Source of the DNA: Euptelea pleiosperma
Taxonomy: Eukaryota > Streptophyta > Magnoliopsida > Ranunculales > Eupteleaceae
DNA: 64,000 nucleotides
Assembly: GCA_035048495.1 (NCBI GenBank)
Contig: CM068553.1
Coordinates: forward strand, 17,485,190-17,549,189
Reading direction: 5' to 3'
The translations under genes and the position numbers were made by a program. The first letter of the stretch is position 1. The number at the start of each line of letters is the position of its first letter. This document shows, piece after piece, positions 35,931 to 48,100 of the stretch. The notes below the pieces were generated by a model that was not told the DNA's origin, ran no database searches, and saw only the letters and a program-made list of their open reading frames with translations.

Positions 35931-37646
35931 TGGATAAGCATTAAATATATCTATCCAATTAAAATTTAAAACACAAGTCAAGTCCAATTTGGATCTGAAT
36001 CATAGGTCGCATTCGGTTTGGATCTGATGCACAACCTGTATCATAAACGAAGTAGGATTGAAATTTGGTTTGACACACGTATAATCAGATCTTGATATGA
36101 ATTCACTTAGAACTCGCCCAATTCTTTTATCAACAACATGTTTTATGCTCTACTAAAAAATAAATATTAAAGATTTCTAGGCTAATTTAGCAGTTGAAAG
36201 CAATCAAAATCACTTGCAAATATTTGAAAAATAGTCCCTAAGAGAATTTACAGATCATGTGGCAACAACTTTAAAATCATTCCATCGAGTCAATTTTTTA
36301 TTATGCTACCATTCATCTGATGGGTGGATCCCGTTGACAATCAAAGTGGTCTACCAATAAAATGATCCTGACCCTCCTACATGCGTTCCACAAGGATGAT
36401 ATAGATTTGACAAAGGATATAGTTATCATGTATTGCACTGCTTCATAAGAGATTGTTACATTGTTTTACTGAAACTATTAATTAAGCTGATAAAAAAGAG
36501 AGGGTATTTTTGTAACGCACCCATGAAACTTGTAAGTAATTAGTGATACTCCTTATACTTTCAAACTTTAGTAATATCCCCTTGACCTAGTCAAACCACC
36601 ATTGGCTTACGTTAAAATATGACTTGTTGATGAACTTATGAAAGGACCAAAATATTGTAGATATAACACTACTGGCACATGGTGAAAGTCACGTTTTAAT
36701 GCGAGTCAATGATAGTTGGATTAGGTTAAGAGGTGTTTAGACAATTTGAAAGTATATGGGGTATCACTAATTATTTTTTTCTTTTTCGGTAGATGTTGCA
36801 CAAATAACCAAAAAAACATTAAATAAGTCTTAACTGGACAATGACTATTGCATAAATTCTCTTGTTTCTTATTTGTATAGTTATAAGAATTTCAAATTTC
36901 CATACATTCATTTTGTGAATGTCAATTGGTACCAATTAATCGATTATCAAATATGTCGAGAAAGTTATGGATCAATTGAACTTGAATCTAATTTGAGTAA
37001 CGAATAGTTAAACATGACTTGAAATTGTAACTTGAATAAAAAATTATGATTCACAAATATAATGTGTATTTTGACCTATTTCTTTTTAATTTGTAAATTT
37101 TATTTGTCTATTATAAATTATTGTCATTTAAATATATATATATTTTTTATTCATACAACAAACTGAATTAAGTACCCGATTCCCAATGGAATATCAGGCA
37201 TATCTCGGTTTAGTTTTAGAACTATTGATCTCACAGTTGGAATCGAAATCCATACTTTGAACGGTTGTTTTTCAACACCGTTGACTTCCTTGATTCAGGT
37301 ACGGATTCCTCGATGCGAGTCTCCAAGATCTTCTAAAGCTCTATTTTTCAATCTTTATGGAGTCTCATCTTAGAAGTCCACTCCCTATTCCCTCAACTAT
37401 ATTCCAATAGTGCTTGCTCACAATAGCTTTCTCTAGGGCTATGAAGTGAGACCTTCATGGATATTTAAAGACTTACCCAAAAACACAAAAACTTTGGTTT
37501 CCGGGGTCAATTTCCTTTCTTTTGGAGTACAAAAGAATAATTTTATAATTGGCTCGAATTTCCCATACTAATCATCATCTTATGGGAAAATTACGGTCTA
37601 TGCCATTATATGCACCTCCTCCATAATTAGTCCTCCCCCCACACAC

Positions 37647-37705
<59 letters not shown>

Positions 37706-39430
37706 TTTAATTATTCCCAAAACCTATATTTTTGAATCAAGTAATTCTCATAAAATGTTAAATTCATCTTTTTATAAAATAATTCTGTATATTTTCAAAT
37801 TTCTTTAATTTAGAAAATTGGCACTCTTAGAAATATGTCTCGGAATAATTCTCTTTAATTGTGATAAATTGTAGCATGATAATTTTCCATAAATTAAATA
37901 TTTACATCAATATATAATTTTGTAATCAATTTTACACGTCTTTCAAGAAACATTTTCAAATTAATTTATTTGAGTCCAAAATGGATACTTGTGTTTGACT
38001 ATTGTGTACTAGTGTTGAGGCCTCATAACACACATTAAGAAAACACAATCAATTAAATAATTATTGGGACTCCACAAGATTATTCCTCAACACTTTATAG
38101 TTTCATATAAATTAGATCCAGTGCCCAACAGTAAGACTAATAAAGTAATGTGCATCGAATTGATGTAATTATGAAAAAAATGATGAAGCCCATCACTAGT
38201 AACCCTAGTTTCCACCAATTCAAACTTTAGTCCCACACAATGTGCAAGTCACATACCACAAATAAGTATCAAAATATGTGAGACAAACGCAGACACGTAG
38301 TTTCATTAGGGGTGAAGCATATACATCGTTGTTATAGTGTGTGGTTGAATTTATTTGTTTTGGACATGATCGTAGTTTTTTTTTCTTTTATTTTCTTTTT
38401 TGTGTGGGTCACTAGAATCAAATTAGCTGTAGTTTGTGTGGTTAATCTCCATATTTTATTAGTGGATTTATTTCTTGTCAGATTGCCCGTGCATGTAGTC
38501 CCGTTGTAGATGTACCACATACATCATGGGTTATGGTATTTGATTGGATTTACTTTATTTTCTCCGAATTTATTTATTTTTATTGCATACGATTGTTGTA
38601 TATTTTTTCGTAGGTTATGAGAATCAAATTAATCATAGTTTGGGTGCTTGATTTTCGATGACCATCCAATCATGACATGATATTAATAACTCATCGAAAC
38701 GAAAACAATGCTCACATTTTCTTATGGACATACATTCCGCTTCCCAACTTGCACCCATGCGATGATAAAAGGATAAAAGGCGTATATATCTTTTGATAGT
38801 AATGATGGATTTGTGGACGTGGAGCAATTTAAAGCTTGAAATGCCTGACACTCAAGCAAAAGTGGTGGCCCTCTAATGCCTAATGGAAGTGCATTTTTAC
38901 ATGGTTTGGGGAAAAAAAAAACATGGTGGCCCCTTAAATAGTCAATTCCAACATCAATTTGTCACCCCAAAGATGCATGAATTTGACTTCCTGTAACAAT
39001 CCTTTAAAGTGATTCATAATGCAAGTGAACTGTTCAATGAAATATCACAAGTGACTAAAAACTCCATGAAGACTTCTTTTTATGTTCATTTCTCGTTTGA
39101 TTGAGGCATCTACTTTAGCTTGTTGAAGTTATGATTTAAAAAAGGACCATTATAATGGCTAAACGGTAAAATAAACTAGTGGGCTCTAGGTGAGTGATTG
39201 AAGAGGCCTTTTCGAAGAATTGGCAAATAAGAAGGGTCGGGGTGCACCCCCATTTTGACTCCAAAATTTCCACCCCTATTCTAGGGTGTACGTGGCTGTC
39301 ACTGGATTCACTTTTTGCCAAAGCACAGCCACCGTTGGATTCTCGGAATCCACGTCCTAGAAGAAGGGTGGAAATTTTGGAGTCAAAATGTGGGTCCTGC
39401 CTGAGCCAAATAAGAAAGTTTCAACCCAAA
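35931..39430. other. Gene-free AT-rich stretch
   Basis: 36500-36780 is an inverted repeat (TACTTTCAAACTTTAGTAAT...AATTTGAAAGTATATGGGG) related to 13530-13640. (TA)n followed by (GA)n is at 37651-37704. The GGATTCTCGGAATCCAC unit is at 39300-39355, flanked by inverted GGTCGGGGTGCACCC / GTCAAAATGTGGGTCC pieces. The remaining frames, including those near 38312-38520, show no domain. Confidence 0.45.
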
Positions 39431-39940
39431 TGGTAGTTTGGAAGACTAGTTTGGTGGGGTAAATCTATAAATTATGGCAACTTAAGGCACAATTAGAAAA
39501 TTAAAATTCGGAAGTTGTCTAGAATATATTTGTAGTTAGAGTCGCGTTGTAACAAGTTGTAGCTCATGCTTTTGGCGTCAGCTAGCACCATTTTTGCTAC
39601 TCGCCACTGCCATATGGATCCACTAACCATATGGATGTTTAGCCCACCCCTTGGTGGATATACACACCAAAACTCACAATGACTGGTAATCCCTAGCCAT
39701 TAGATTTTAATACTTTTTAAGGTGTGATTCTAGGTAGCCATTAGTTTCAACCTTTTCTAGTACTAAAACCAAGAGCTAAAAATATCAAACAAGCTGATTT
39801 TTGGTATGAATGCCTACCAAGGGGTGAGCTAAACATCCATGCGGTTAGTGGGTCTAGATGAACGCGGTGAGTAACAAAAATATATGGTGCTAACTCACAC
39901 CAAAATCGTGAGCGCGAGCTACAGCTTGTTACATCACAAC
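39431..39940. mobile_element. Family-2 MITE M1 with duplicated left flank
   Basis: The MITE itself is 39541-39940, with ends GTCGCGTTGTAACAAG and CTTGTTACATCACAAC. Inside is GTAGCTCATGCTTTTGGCGTCAGCTAGCACC, then TTGCTACTCGCCACTGCC, and CCATATGGATGTTTAGCCCACC. The 110 bp left of it (AGTTTGGAAGACTAGTTTGGTGGGG...) are repeated at 40228-40337, so the unit was duplicated with its flank. Confidence 0.75.
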
Positions 39941-40227
39941 CCATGTAGTGATTTTTGGTAGGTTGTAGGTGAGTGATTGCATAGGAAGTGGAGTCTGATG
40001 CATAGGCAGCATTTCTATAGCCCATTCCATCAACATTTTGAAACTCTCATCTTCCTTTGCTTCTTTATCTTTTTGGTTTTGTACCTAGATCAGCCAATGC
40101 GGCTGCACATACTATTGCCGTGAAGGCTACATCCTTTTTCATTCCTTTAGTGTGGTCTGGACGGGGATCGGTCTTCTGTGTAGCTTGTCTCTCGTGTATT
40201 AGATTAATGGGTTGATTACAAATCAAA
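39941..40227. other. Spacer between duplicated MITE units
   Basis: No gene or repeat recognised. It is present once, so the duplication is of 39431-39940 / 40228-40690 only. Confidence 0.5.
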
Positions 40228-40690
40228 GGGCAGTTTGGAAGATTAGTTTGGTGGGGCAAATCTGTAAATTGTGACAACTCAAGGCACAATTAGAAAATTA
40301 AAATTCTGAAGTTGTCTAGCATATAGTTGTAGTTAGGGTCGCATTGTAATAAACTGTAGCTCACGCTTTTGGCATCAGCTAGCACCATTTTTGTTACTCA
40401 ACCTTCCATTTGGGCCCACTGATCGCATGAATGTTTTGGCTCACCCCTTGGTGGATATACACAACAAAAATTACCATGATTGTTAATCTCTAGCCATTGG
40501 ATTCAACCAATTTTTTTGGTATTAAAACCAACAACTAAAAATCATCAAACAAACTAATTTTTGGTATGAATGTCTAGCAAGGGGTAAGCTAAACATCCAT
40601 GTGGTCAGTGGACCCAGATGGCAGAGGTGTGTAACACAAACGGTGTTCGTTGATGCCAAAAGCGTGAGCTACAGCTTGTTACATCACGAC
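40228..40690. mobile_element. Family-2 MITE M2 with duplicated left flank
   Basis: Left flank as in M1. The MITE is 40338-40690 with GTCGCATTGTAATAAACTGTAGCTC and GAGCTACAGCTTGTTACATCACGAC. Its end word GCTCACGCTTTTGGCATCA is the same at both ends. The core is shorter than in M1. Confidence 0.75.
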
Positions 40691-41098
40691 ACTTGTTATA
40701 AAGGGACTGTTTTGAAAATATGGAAGAAACGGCATAAAAATCAATAAAGTTGTTTTCAAGAAATTATTTTGGTAAAATAGAAATAATGGTATAGTAAGTA
40801 ATTAAGTGGTTATCAAAGGGTTGTATTGGAGGGAGAATATTGAAATTAAGTGGTTATCAAATGGCATGAAAAGTAATTAAATATTTATCAAGGGGGGTAT
40901 ATTGAAAATATCCTTAATGGCATGAGAATGGGCGAGCAAGTTAAAACGGCATTTAATGAACTTTTGGTAGAAAGGTGCATTTAATAAACTGATAGGTGCT
41001 AAGATTTTTTTTTTATAGGCGACTAACAGTTCCGATGTGAATATTGTGTGGCCTACCCAAGTTTTGGCTTTAAAATAGTAATAGATAAAGGGTCAGGA
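40691..41098. other. Gene-free spacer with short direct repeats
   Basis: AAGTGGTTATCAAAGGG...AAGTGGTTATCAAATGGCATG and TGAAAATAT words recur at 40800-40920. No gene. Confidence 0.4.
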
Positions 41099-41447
41099 GG
41101 ATCGGGGGACAACCATTTTGGCTGACCCACATAGAAGATGAATCAATTGCTGATTTTAATTTGGTGAGGATAATCTTCTCACCATATATATAGATCACCC
41201 CCAGACAAAAAATCAGCCCATTCTGAAATTTCTAACCCCATCAAATGTGGTTTTCAAGTTTAACGTAAAAAATAGACGGTCCATAATTCTTCAACTTCTA
41301 AACCATTTTACGAATATCGGAATGATTTGAATTTTTATGAGGATAATCTCCTCACCATAGAGATCATCCTTACCAAAAATCAGCCATTGATTCATCTTCT
41401 ATGTGGGTCCGCCAAATGGTCGTCAAAAATAGTTGTCCCCCGATCCA
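41099..41447. mobile_element. MITE with perfect GGATCGGGGGACAAC ends
   Basis: Left GGATCGGGGGACAAC and right GTTGTCCCCCGATCC are exact inverted copies. Inside, GATGAATCAATTGCTGATTTT mirrors AATCAGCCATTGATTCATC. It is the best-kept member of the family at 19580-20130. Confidence 0.82.
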
Positions 41448-41730
41448 ACAAAATAAATCTCCCAAAAAATCACCTGTTTTTCTCCACGTGGACCCGTGTC
41501 AATATAATAAAACATCTTATCTGGACTCATCTCCGTGTTGGCCCATGATAGCGCCATTTAGTATCATCAAAGGTATGTCAACCTCTCACGAGCTGTAATG
41601 TCTTTTTCAAAAATCACCATCATAAGCCTTTTTTCCAACATCGGGTGGATAAGGATTCATAGTGGGATTAAAAATTTACTAAAAAATGTGAACCAAAAGT
41701 TATATTTTATAATGATTTGTGAAAGATAAC

Positions 41731-42050
41731 AGATCTTTGATAACAGCTTGCAATATAAGCCACGTGGCACACTCTTACAGGACTAATTTTATGTGTGTTT
41801 TTCCAATCCTTAGGTTGCCTACAAACCAAAAATCAACCTGATTAGTGATTTCAATCCTTTTGATCTCTCTCTCCCTCAAATAATGACAAGTAATGCTCAA
41901 ATTTCTACGGTTAAAATCAACCCATGAAAATAACTCTAATCCAACACCTAGAAATCAATAATCAAGCCGATTTTTGGTTTGTCAATCCCACTTAGGGATT
42001 GGCCAATCCATACGGCTAGACTCATAGTCCTTTAAGAATGTGATACGTGG
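41731..42050. mobile_element. Core-sharing MITE, copy H (truncated right end)
   Basis: Left ATCTTTGATAACAGCTTGCAATATAAGCCACGTGGCACAC in parts. The core has ACCAAAAATCAACCTGATTAGTG. The right side reaches AAGAATGTGATACGTGG and stops, lacking its end word. Confidence 0.7.
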
Positions 42051-42286
42051 ATCCCTAAATGCTTGCATGAAGTTGCATGCGGAGATCTCGAGTGTAACTT
42101 GTGGAAGGCATTTTCGTAAATTAAGCAATTGAAGCACAATTCGCGGGGTGCTTTCACTGGGTTGGAGTGCCCTCACAAGTCGTGGGGTGCAACTAAAATT
42201 TCTCAACTTTTAATTCTTACGTGGATTTTTTGGGAGAACAAAAAGACCAAAATGCCCTCAATTCTACTCAAAACTTTTAACGTTAC

Positions 42287-43672
42287 GGGTCTGTTTGGTA
42301 ACCCGGAATTGAGCCGGATTTGGATTATTGATTTTTGGAATCACAAATCTATGCATTTGGGAGGACCGAATTTCAGGAATTATATTTTCAATTCCATGAT
42401 TTTCTCGGAATTAAAAGTTTTAGGGGGGAGAAGAAACTTCTAATTCTTGGAATTCTATTTCTGGGTGGAGAAATTCTTATCGAGCTCCAACTCTCACACT
42501 CATCCCTAGGTGGACCTAGAAATAAAAAATCAGCAAGATTAGTTATTTGAAACCGTTGGATTGGCATATTTTTTTGGTTGATTCTTAACCGTATGATATC
42601 TAACATTATTTGGGGTACTAAGATCCAAAGGTTAAAAATTTTTAATCAACTTGATTTTTAGCATGTAGGTCACCTACAGATGGGACAAACATCCATATGG
42701 TCCGTGGTCTAAACTAATGTGCCACGTGGCTCATTGTGGTCCATCATCAATGGATTACAAATTTGTAACCGTTTGATTGATGTCTTTTATGGCGTTGATT
42801 TTTAATCGTGGGATATATAACATTAGGTGGGGGAGAGATAACTAATCAGCCTGATTTTAGTTTGTAAGTCCAACTAGGGATGTATCTAACCGTTGGATGG
42901 GTGTCTTTTATGGGTTAATTTTTAACCGTTGGATTTCTACAATTAGTTGAGGTATGAAGATCCAAAGCTTATAAATAACCAACCAACCTTATTTTTAGTA
43001 TGTAGGTACACCTAGGGTTGGGAGAAATATCCATACAGTATTAATGATTTATAACCATTGGATTAATGTCTTTTATGTGTTGATTTTTAACAATGAGATA
43101 TCTAGCATTATTTGGGGTACTCAAATCTAAAGGTTAGAAATAACTAAACAACCCGATTTTTTGAATGTAGGTCCACCTAGGGATGGGATAAACATCACTA
43201 CGGTTTATTGTCTATAATAATGTGTGACATGGCGCACTCAGAATGTGGTCCATCAGTAGTGTTGATGATGGACGTCTGTATTTGTTGCCTCGTGGGCCAC
43301 TTAAGCTTTAACCATTGATATTTTGGCACATGTTAATTATAGTAAAAAAATTATCAAAATAATTTAATTATCATTTTTAAAATTTTTTCTTTAAATTAGG
43401 ATCGATAACATTTAATTGAAGAATGACTTAAAAATAGCAATCGTTATAACACGAAGTTCATGAGATGATATTTCTCTTATGTAGATGGATGGAAATTTCA
43501 ATTCTGTTAGATGTCCAAACAATTAAAATTAAAATTCATTGGGAATTCCATGTAATTTCCACGGTGCAACCAAATACAAGAAAGTTCAATTATTTGAATT
43601 CAAATTCTTAGAAATCACAAATCCTGGAATTCTATTTTCAATTCCACATCTGTGTCTGGTTGCCAAACAGAC
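42287..43672. mobile_element. MITE (GGGTCTGTTTGG ends) split by a core-unit array
   Basis: Outer ends GGGTCTGTTTGGTAACC (42287) and GGTTGCCAAACAGACCC (43672) are inverted copies, as are GGAATTCTATTT/GGAATTCCAT pieces inside. The middle (about 42490-43270) holds four diverged copies of the common MITE core: TAACCGTTGGATT, GTCTTTTATGGGTTGATTTTTAACCG, GGTCCACCTAGGGATGGG. Thus core material was inserted in, or captured by, another element. Confidence 0.6.
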
Positions 43673-43760
43673 CCTACAGGGAAGTTTTTGGGAAAATAAA
43701 AACATCGATCCCAGAGACAGGTGCTCTTATTTTACGACAGTAGAGAAAAAAAATATGAAA

Positions 43761-44082
43761 CTAGGTTGACCTGACGCCAAAAGGCATCAGGTCGAGCTAT
43801 TTTTGTTACTCACCGCTGCCTTCTGGGTCCACTGAACGCATTAATGTTTAGCCCACCCCTTGGTATCTCTATACACCAAAAATCACCCTGATTAATAATC
43901 TCTAACCACTAGATTTTAGTACTTTTTAAGGCGTGATTCTAACCATTAAACAAGCTGATTTTTTGTATGAATCTATACCAAGGAGTGTGTTAAACATCCA
44001 TGCGGTCAGTGAGCCCAGATGGCAGCAGTGAGTAACAAAAATGGCTATACCTGAGCGTCAGGTTTACCTCGTTACATTACGA
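43761..44082. mobile_element. Family-2 MITE M3 (word CCTGACGC)
   Basis: Left GTTGACCTGACGCCAAAAGGCATCAGGTCGAGC in parts; right TATACCTGAGCGTCAGGTTTACCTCGTTACATTACG. It shares TTTTTGTTACTCACCGCTGCC and GTTTAGCCCACCCCTTGG with M1 and M2 but has a different end word with its own hairpin. Confidence 0.75.
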
Positions 44083-45162
44083 CTCATTTAAGAATCGTAT
44101 CATGTCCGTGTGCCCTCAAGAACTTGATTTTTTTTTTTATGACAGCTAGGTACACGAGTAATACATAGGACTGCAAACGGGCCATGCAAGGCTGAGGCTA
44201 AAAATAGGCATGGACCCTAGCAATCAGACCTGGACTTGACTAGACCCAGCCTAGCTGAATTGGGGCTTCAAATCTCACGACCAGGCCCACCCCAATGGTG
44301 GATACGATGGACCAGGTGGAGCCCAACTTAGCCCAGCACTTCAGACATCTCTGGTGAGGCACGTAGTTAGCAATTCGGAGTGGAGCAAAAACATGGTACG
44401 GGTAATTACAAAATGCATTCAAAAAGTCGGCAAAAATAATTTAAAAAATAGTATAAAACACAAAAAGGCAAAATACTAACAACTTTTTATCTTAGAATTT
44501 GATTTTTCATTTCAAAACTGAATAATTCGGAAAAGTGATCATGTACGTTCAAAAATGCACGAAACCTTTGAATAAGACGTTCAGCTCATTTTTAAATAAT
44601 TCGTACAGTTCTTGAATAATTCGAGAATTTACTCCGACTCAAGCCAGGCTGAGACCCAAAATAGGCCAAGACCCGTAACAACCTGGCGCAGATCTCGCCC
44701 AACCCAAATTGAGACTTCGGATGTTAGGCACATGCATGGCCCAGGGGTGTATACAATAGCGGCCCTTGGACGGCAAATCAAGCCATCCTAGCAAGGTTTA
44801 AATACCTAGGCATCAAGGATCTATAGTACATGTGGGTACATCACATCAAATTTGCATCGGAGGATGACAGTGTATCATGTTAGATGAGTGCATCACAGCA
44901 TAGTGAGGAAATATTAATTAAAATATCTCAGCTTAATTCCACTGTAGAAGAGGTATATGACATCACAGTACCTTCCTCAATGAGATAAAGGAAATCTTAA
45001 TTGTTAACTTGTTCCCAAATTTCTAAGAGCTTGGGTAATAAAACTAATGAGACAAGGGAAAAAAAGAATAGCTGGAAAACTAATTGGTTCCAAAGGAGAT
45101 TACTTGAATACTTGCTTTGGTGACAGGTACAAAGACGGGACAGAGGAAAGTCCAGTTTTCTT
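44083..45162. other. Region 3' of the DnaJ gene
   Basis: The DnaJ 3' untranslated part should lie in about 44950-45162 (minus strand). Left of it is AT-rich DNA without a recognisable gene; the 44240-44422 frame has no domain. Confidence 0.45.
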
Positions 45163-48100
45163 TTATTGCTGGGCACATTGCACCCGAGGCATCGATGTCT
45201 CGTCTTCCTCATCATACGCTTCCTGCTGCTGCTGTTGCTTCCGCCTCATCTCCTCCTCAATGTTCACATCATGCAAGGTGGTCTCCTCGCACTCATCTAG
45301 TTCCATCTCTGACGAGTGGTTGCTCAGCCTTGGTGGCAGGATTGTCTCCAAGGTGCTGCACTGGTCTGGGGAGAGAACCCCAGAATCTGGAAAATCCACA
45401 TTGAACTGGATGTACAGTCGGCCCTTCATGAACGGCCTCTGATAGTGAGGCATCCCCTCGTCGTTAATCGCCTTATATTGACCTGAATCAGAAAAATTGT
45501 ATAGATTACAAACTGGGTGTTCAAATTAGCAATAAAAAAGAGGAGCAATGCAAGTCAGTTCTAAAATAGTACCAGGTTTGACTATCTCGCCAGGATTTGA
45601 CTTGATCAGGAGCTGTCTGCCATCGAGATGGGTAAGGGCAAACTGGAAACCACAGAGAGCCTCGGTCAAGCTTAGTGTGTGCTCTACATAGAGGTCGTCA
45701 AGCTTCCGCTTGAACTTGGGGTGCTCCTTCAGTTGCAAAACAAAGACAATGTCCCCCGTAATCGTATCAGGCTGCAAAGTTGAAGCAGAATAATGGTAAT
45801 GTCAGTGAAACAAATTTTGAAAAGGAAAGAGCAACATCAAATTCCAAATGATAAACCATATACAGCTTCATCAGCTTCTCCCTGGAACACAATCTTTTGG
45901 CCATGCTGCATCCCTTTCTCAACATGCACCTCCAGCACCTTCTTCTCCTGAGTAACCTTGTTCCCTTTGCACTGTGAACATCTGTCTTTCTCGCTGATAA
46001 CCTCACCTAAAGCAAGCAATGCATTCATGAAAAGAACGAGGATATAGATAAAATGATAGATGAAACAAAACTTGGGTTCTATTGGGTACCTGAGCCTCTA
46101 CATTCAGGACAGACATGTTGCATCTGTTGGATCATGCCTGGTCCAATCTGTCGGGTTGAGGTCTTCATTCCTCTACCTTGGCATCCATTACATCTACTGG
46201 ATGCCCCGCTCTTTGACCCTTTCCTGAAATGTTAATGTGCGAATTAGAAGTGAATCCCAATATGTTGGTACCAGTCAACATCAGATGCCAGGATAGAAGA
46301 GCCTGGTCAGCTTTATTAAGAACTGCATAAAACCTTTTTCCCAAGAAGTAGGTCTATCACTAAACAGAAACCTCTCCTTCAAATTTAACCTTTTTTTTTA
46401 TAAGTATAAACTTTATAAAAAGGCTAAAAGAGATACAATACAAGCATAACAACTAAGGAAGTCGAGATGACCTGCAATAGGCTGAAAGTTAAACAAAAAG
46501 CAAGAAGAACAGCAAAAGGGAAAAGAGCACCAATCACATATCCCTAGAACAAAGGACCTCCCAACAGAAAACAAAATCTTCATAGAAGAGCTCTCTACAT
46601 TCCTCACGAGCCTTTAACCACAAGAACAACATCCCCTTAATGTTCGGAATGATCGATGCCAAATCTTCGCTCTTTCATTCGAAAATTCTTTGGTTCCTCC
46701 CTCTCCAAAAGGCCTCGAGCAATCACAAAGGGAAGCATTCGCCATAGAATCCGCCCTCTAGAGGAATGGGCAAGTAATTGCCAACTTCGGACAAGGAGTA
46801 AGAAAGATCAAAAAAATAAAAAGAACCCAACAACACCCACCTAATCTCAAACTCCGAGAAGAAGAAAGACCAAGCCTCCTACACTACATCACACAATGTA
46901 TCAAAAGATGATTGACTGATTCACCACAATGCTTGCACATCAAGCAATAGTCTATAATGATGATCCCTCTAGTTCACAGGTTATCCAAAGTCAAAATATT
47001 CTCCTTCGAAGCCAACCAAGCAAAGAACGCAATTTTAGTTGGGATTTTAGATTTCCAAACCAATGACAGAGGATAAGAAGTTCCGAAGGATCCATCTAAT
47101 CCCCCATAAAAAGAACAAACTAAAAACGCACCGCCCTTGGTCCAAATCCACAACTGTTTGTCTTGAACTGAAGGAAGAAGTTGGACATCATGCAATCGAA
47201 GAAACAATCTAGAGACTGGCTCAATCTCACAAGCATTAAGATTTCGCCTGATTCATCACCTTCATTCTCTTAATCCCCAGACCCCCTATAGCCTTTGGAT
47301 TACAGACAAACTTCTATGCCACCAAATAGAATTTGTGAGAATCCGTCCTATCGTGCCGCAAGCAATCCCTCATAAGCTTTTCCAACATGGCTGCCACACT
47401 ACCAGGGATTGTACACAGAGAAAGATTATAGATAAGCAGGCTGGAAAGGGTGCTTTTGATCAGCACCAGTTTACCCCCTTTGGAAAGGTATCTTGCCTTC
47501 CATTAGGCTAATCTCCTCACAGAGTGTTACGATCCCTACAAATAAGGATGAAGAGTCCTTGCTTTTATTGCTTTTGTTGAGTCAACTCCTGTAAGGAGTC
47601 TTTCATTTCTGTTACAGTCCTATTAGGAGGAGTTAGGGTTGTTGCAGTCCTATTTTCGAGAAAGAATCTTGGGTTAAGCTACGAGTCTGGAGTCTATAAA
47701 TTAAAAGGATATATTATGAAAACCCATCAATGAAATATCCTTAGTTTTCAATAAATTTGTAGTCACTTTAGTTTTTTCAAATCTAGACTCAATCAGCTTG
47801 GTATCATAGCTCCCATCCTGCGACTATGGCAACTCCACCACCATCGAGCTTTGCAATAACAACCCCTGCTCCATCCGAGGCACTTTGAGAAGAGCTTGAA
47901 ACCAATCGGCAAGAGGTCGCCGATCTGACTACACATATGGCAGAACTCACAGCAGATGTTCTCTACATTCAGACCAGCCTCACCAACTCTCTCCAACAGC
48001 CACGGTCACATCCACACGATGAACCTCTTCGTTCGCTTCCCCGACAGCCACCACGCCACGATGAACTTCCTCTTCCACTCCTGCAGTAACAACCATGCCA

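Noticed and set aside
45047..45442. A 131-codon plus-strand frame and a 95-codon frame
   Set aside because: Shadows of DnaJ exon 7 on the opposite strand.
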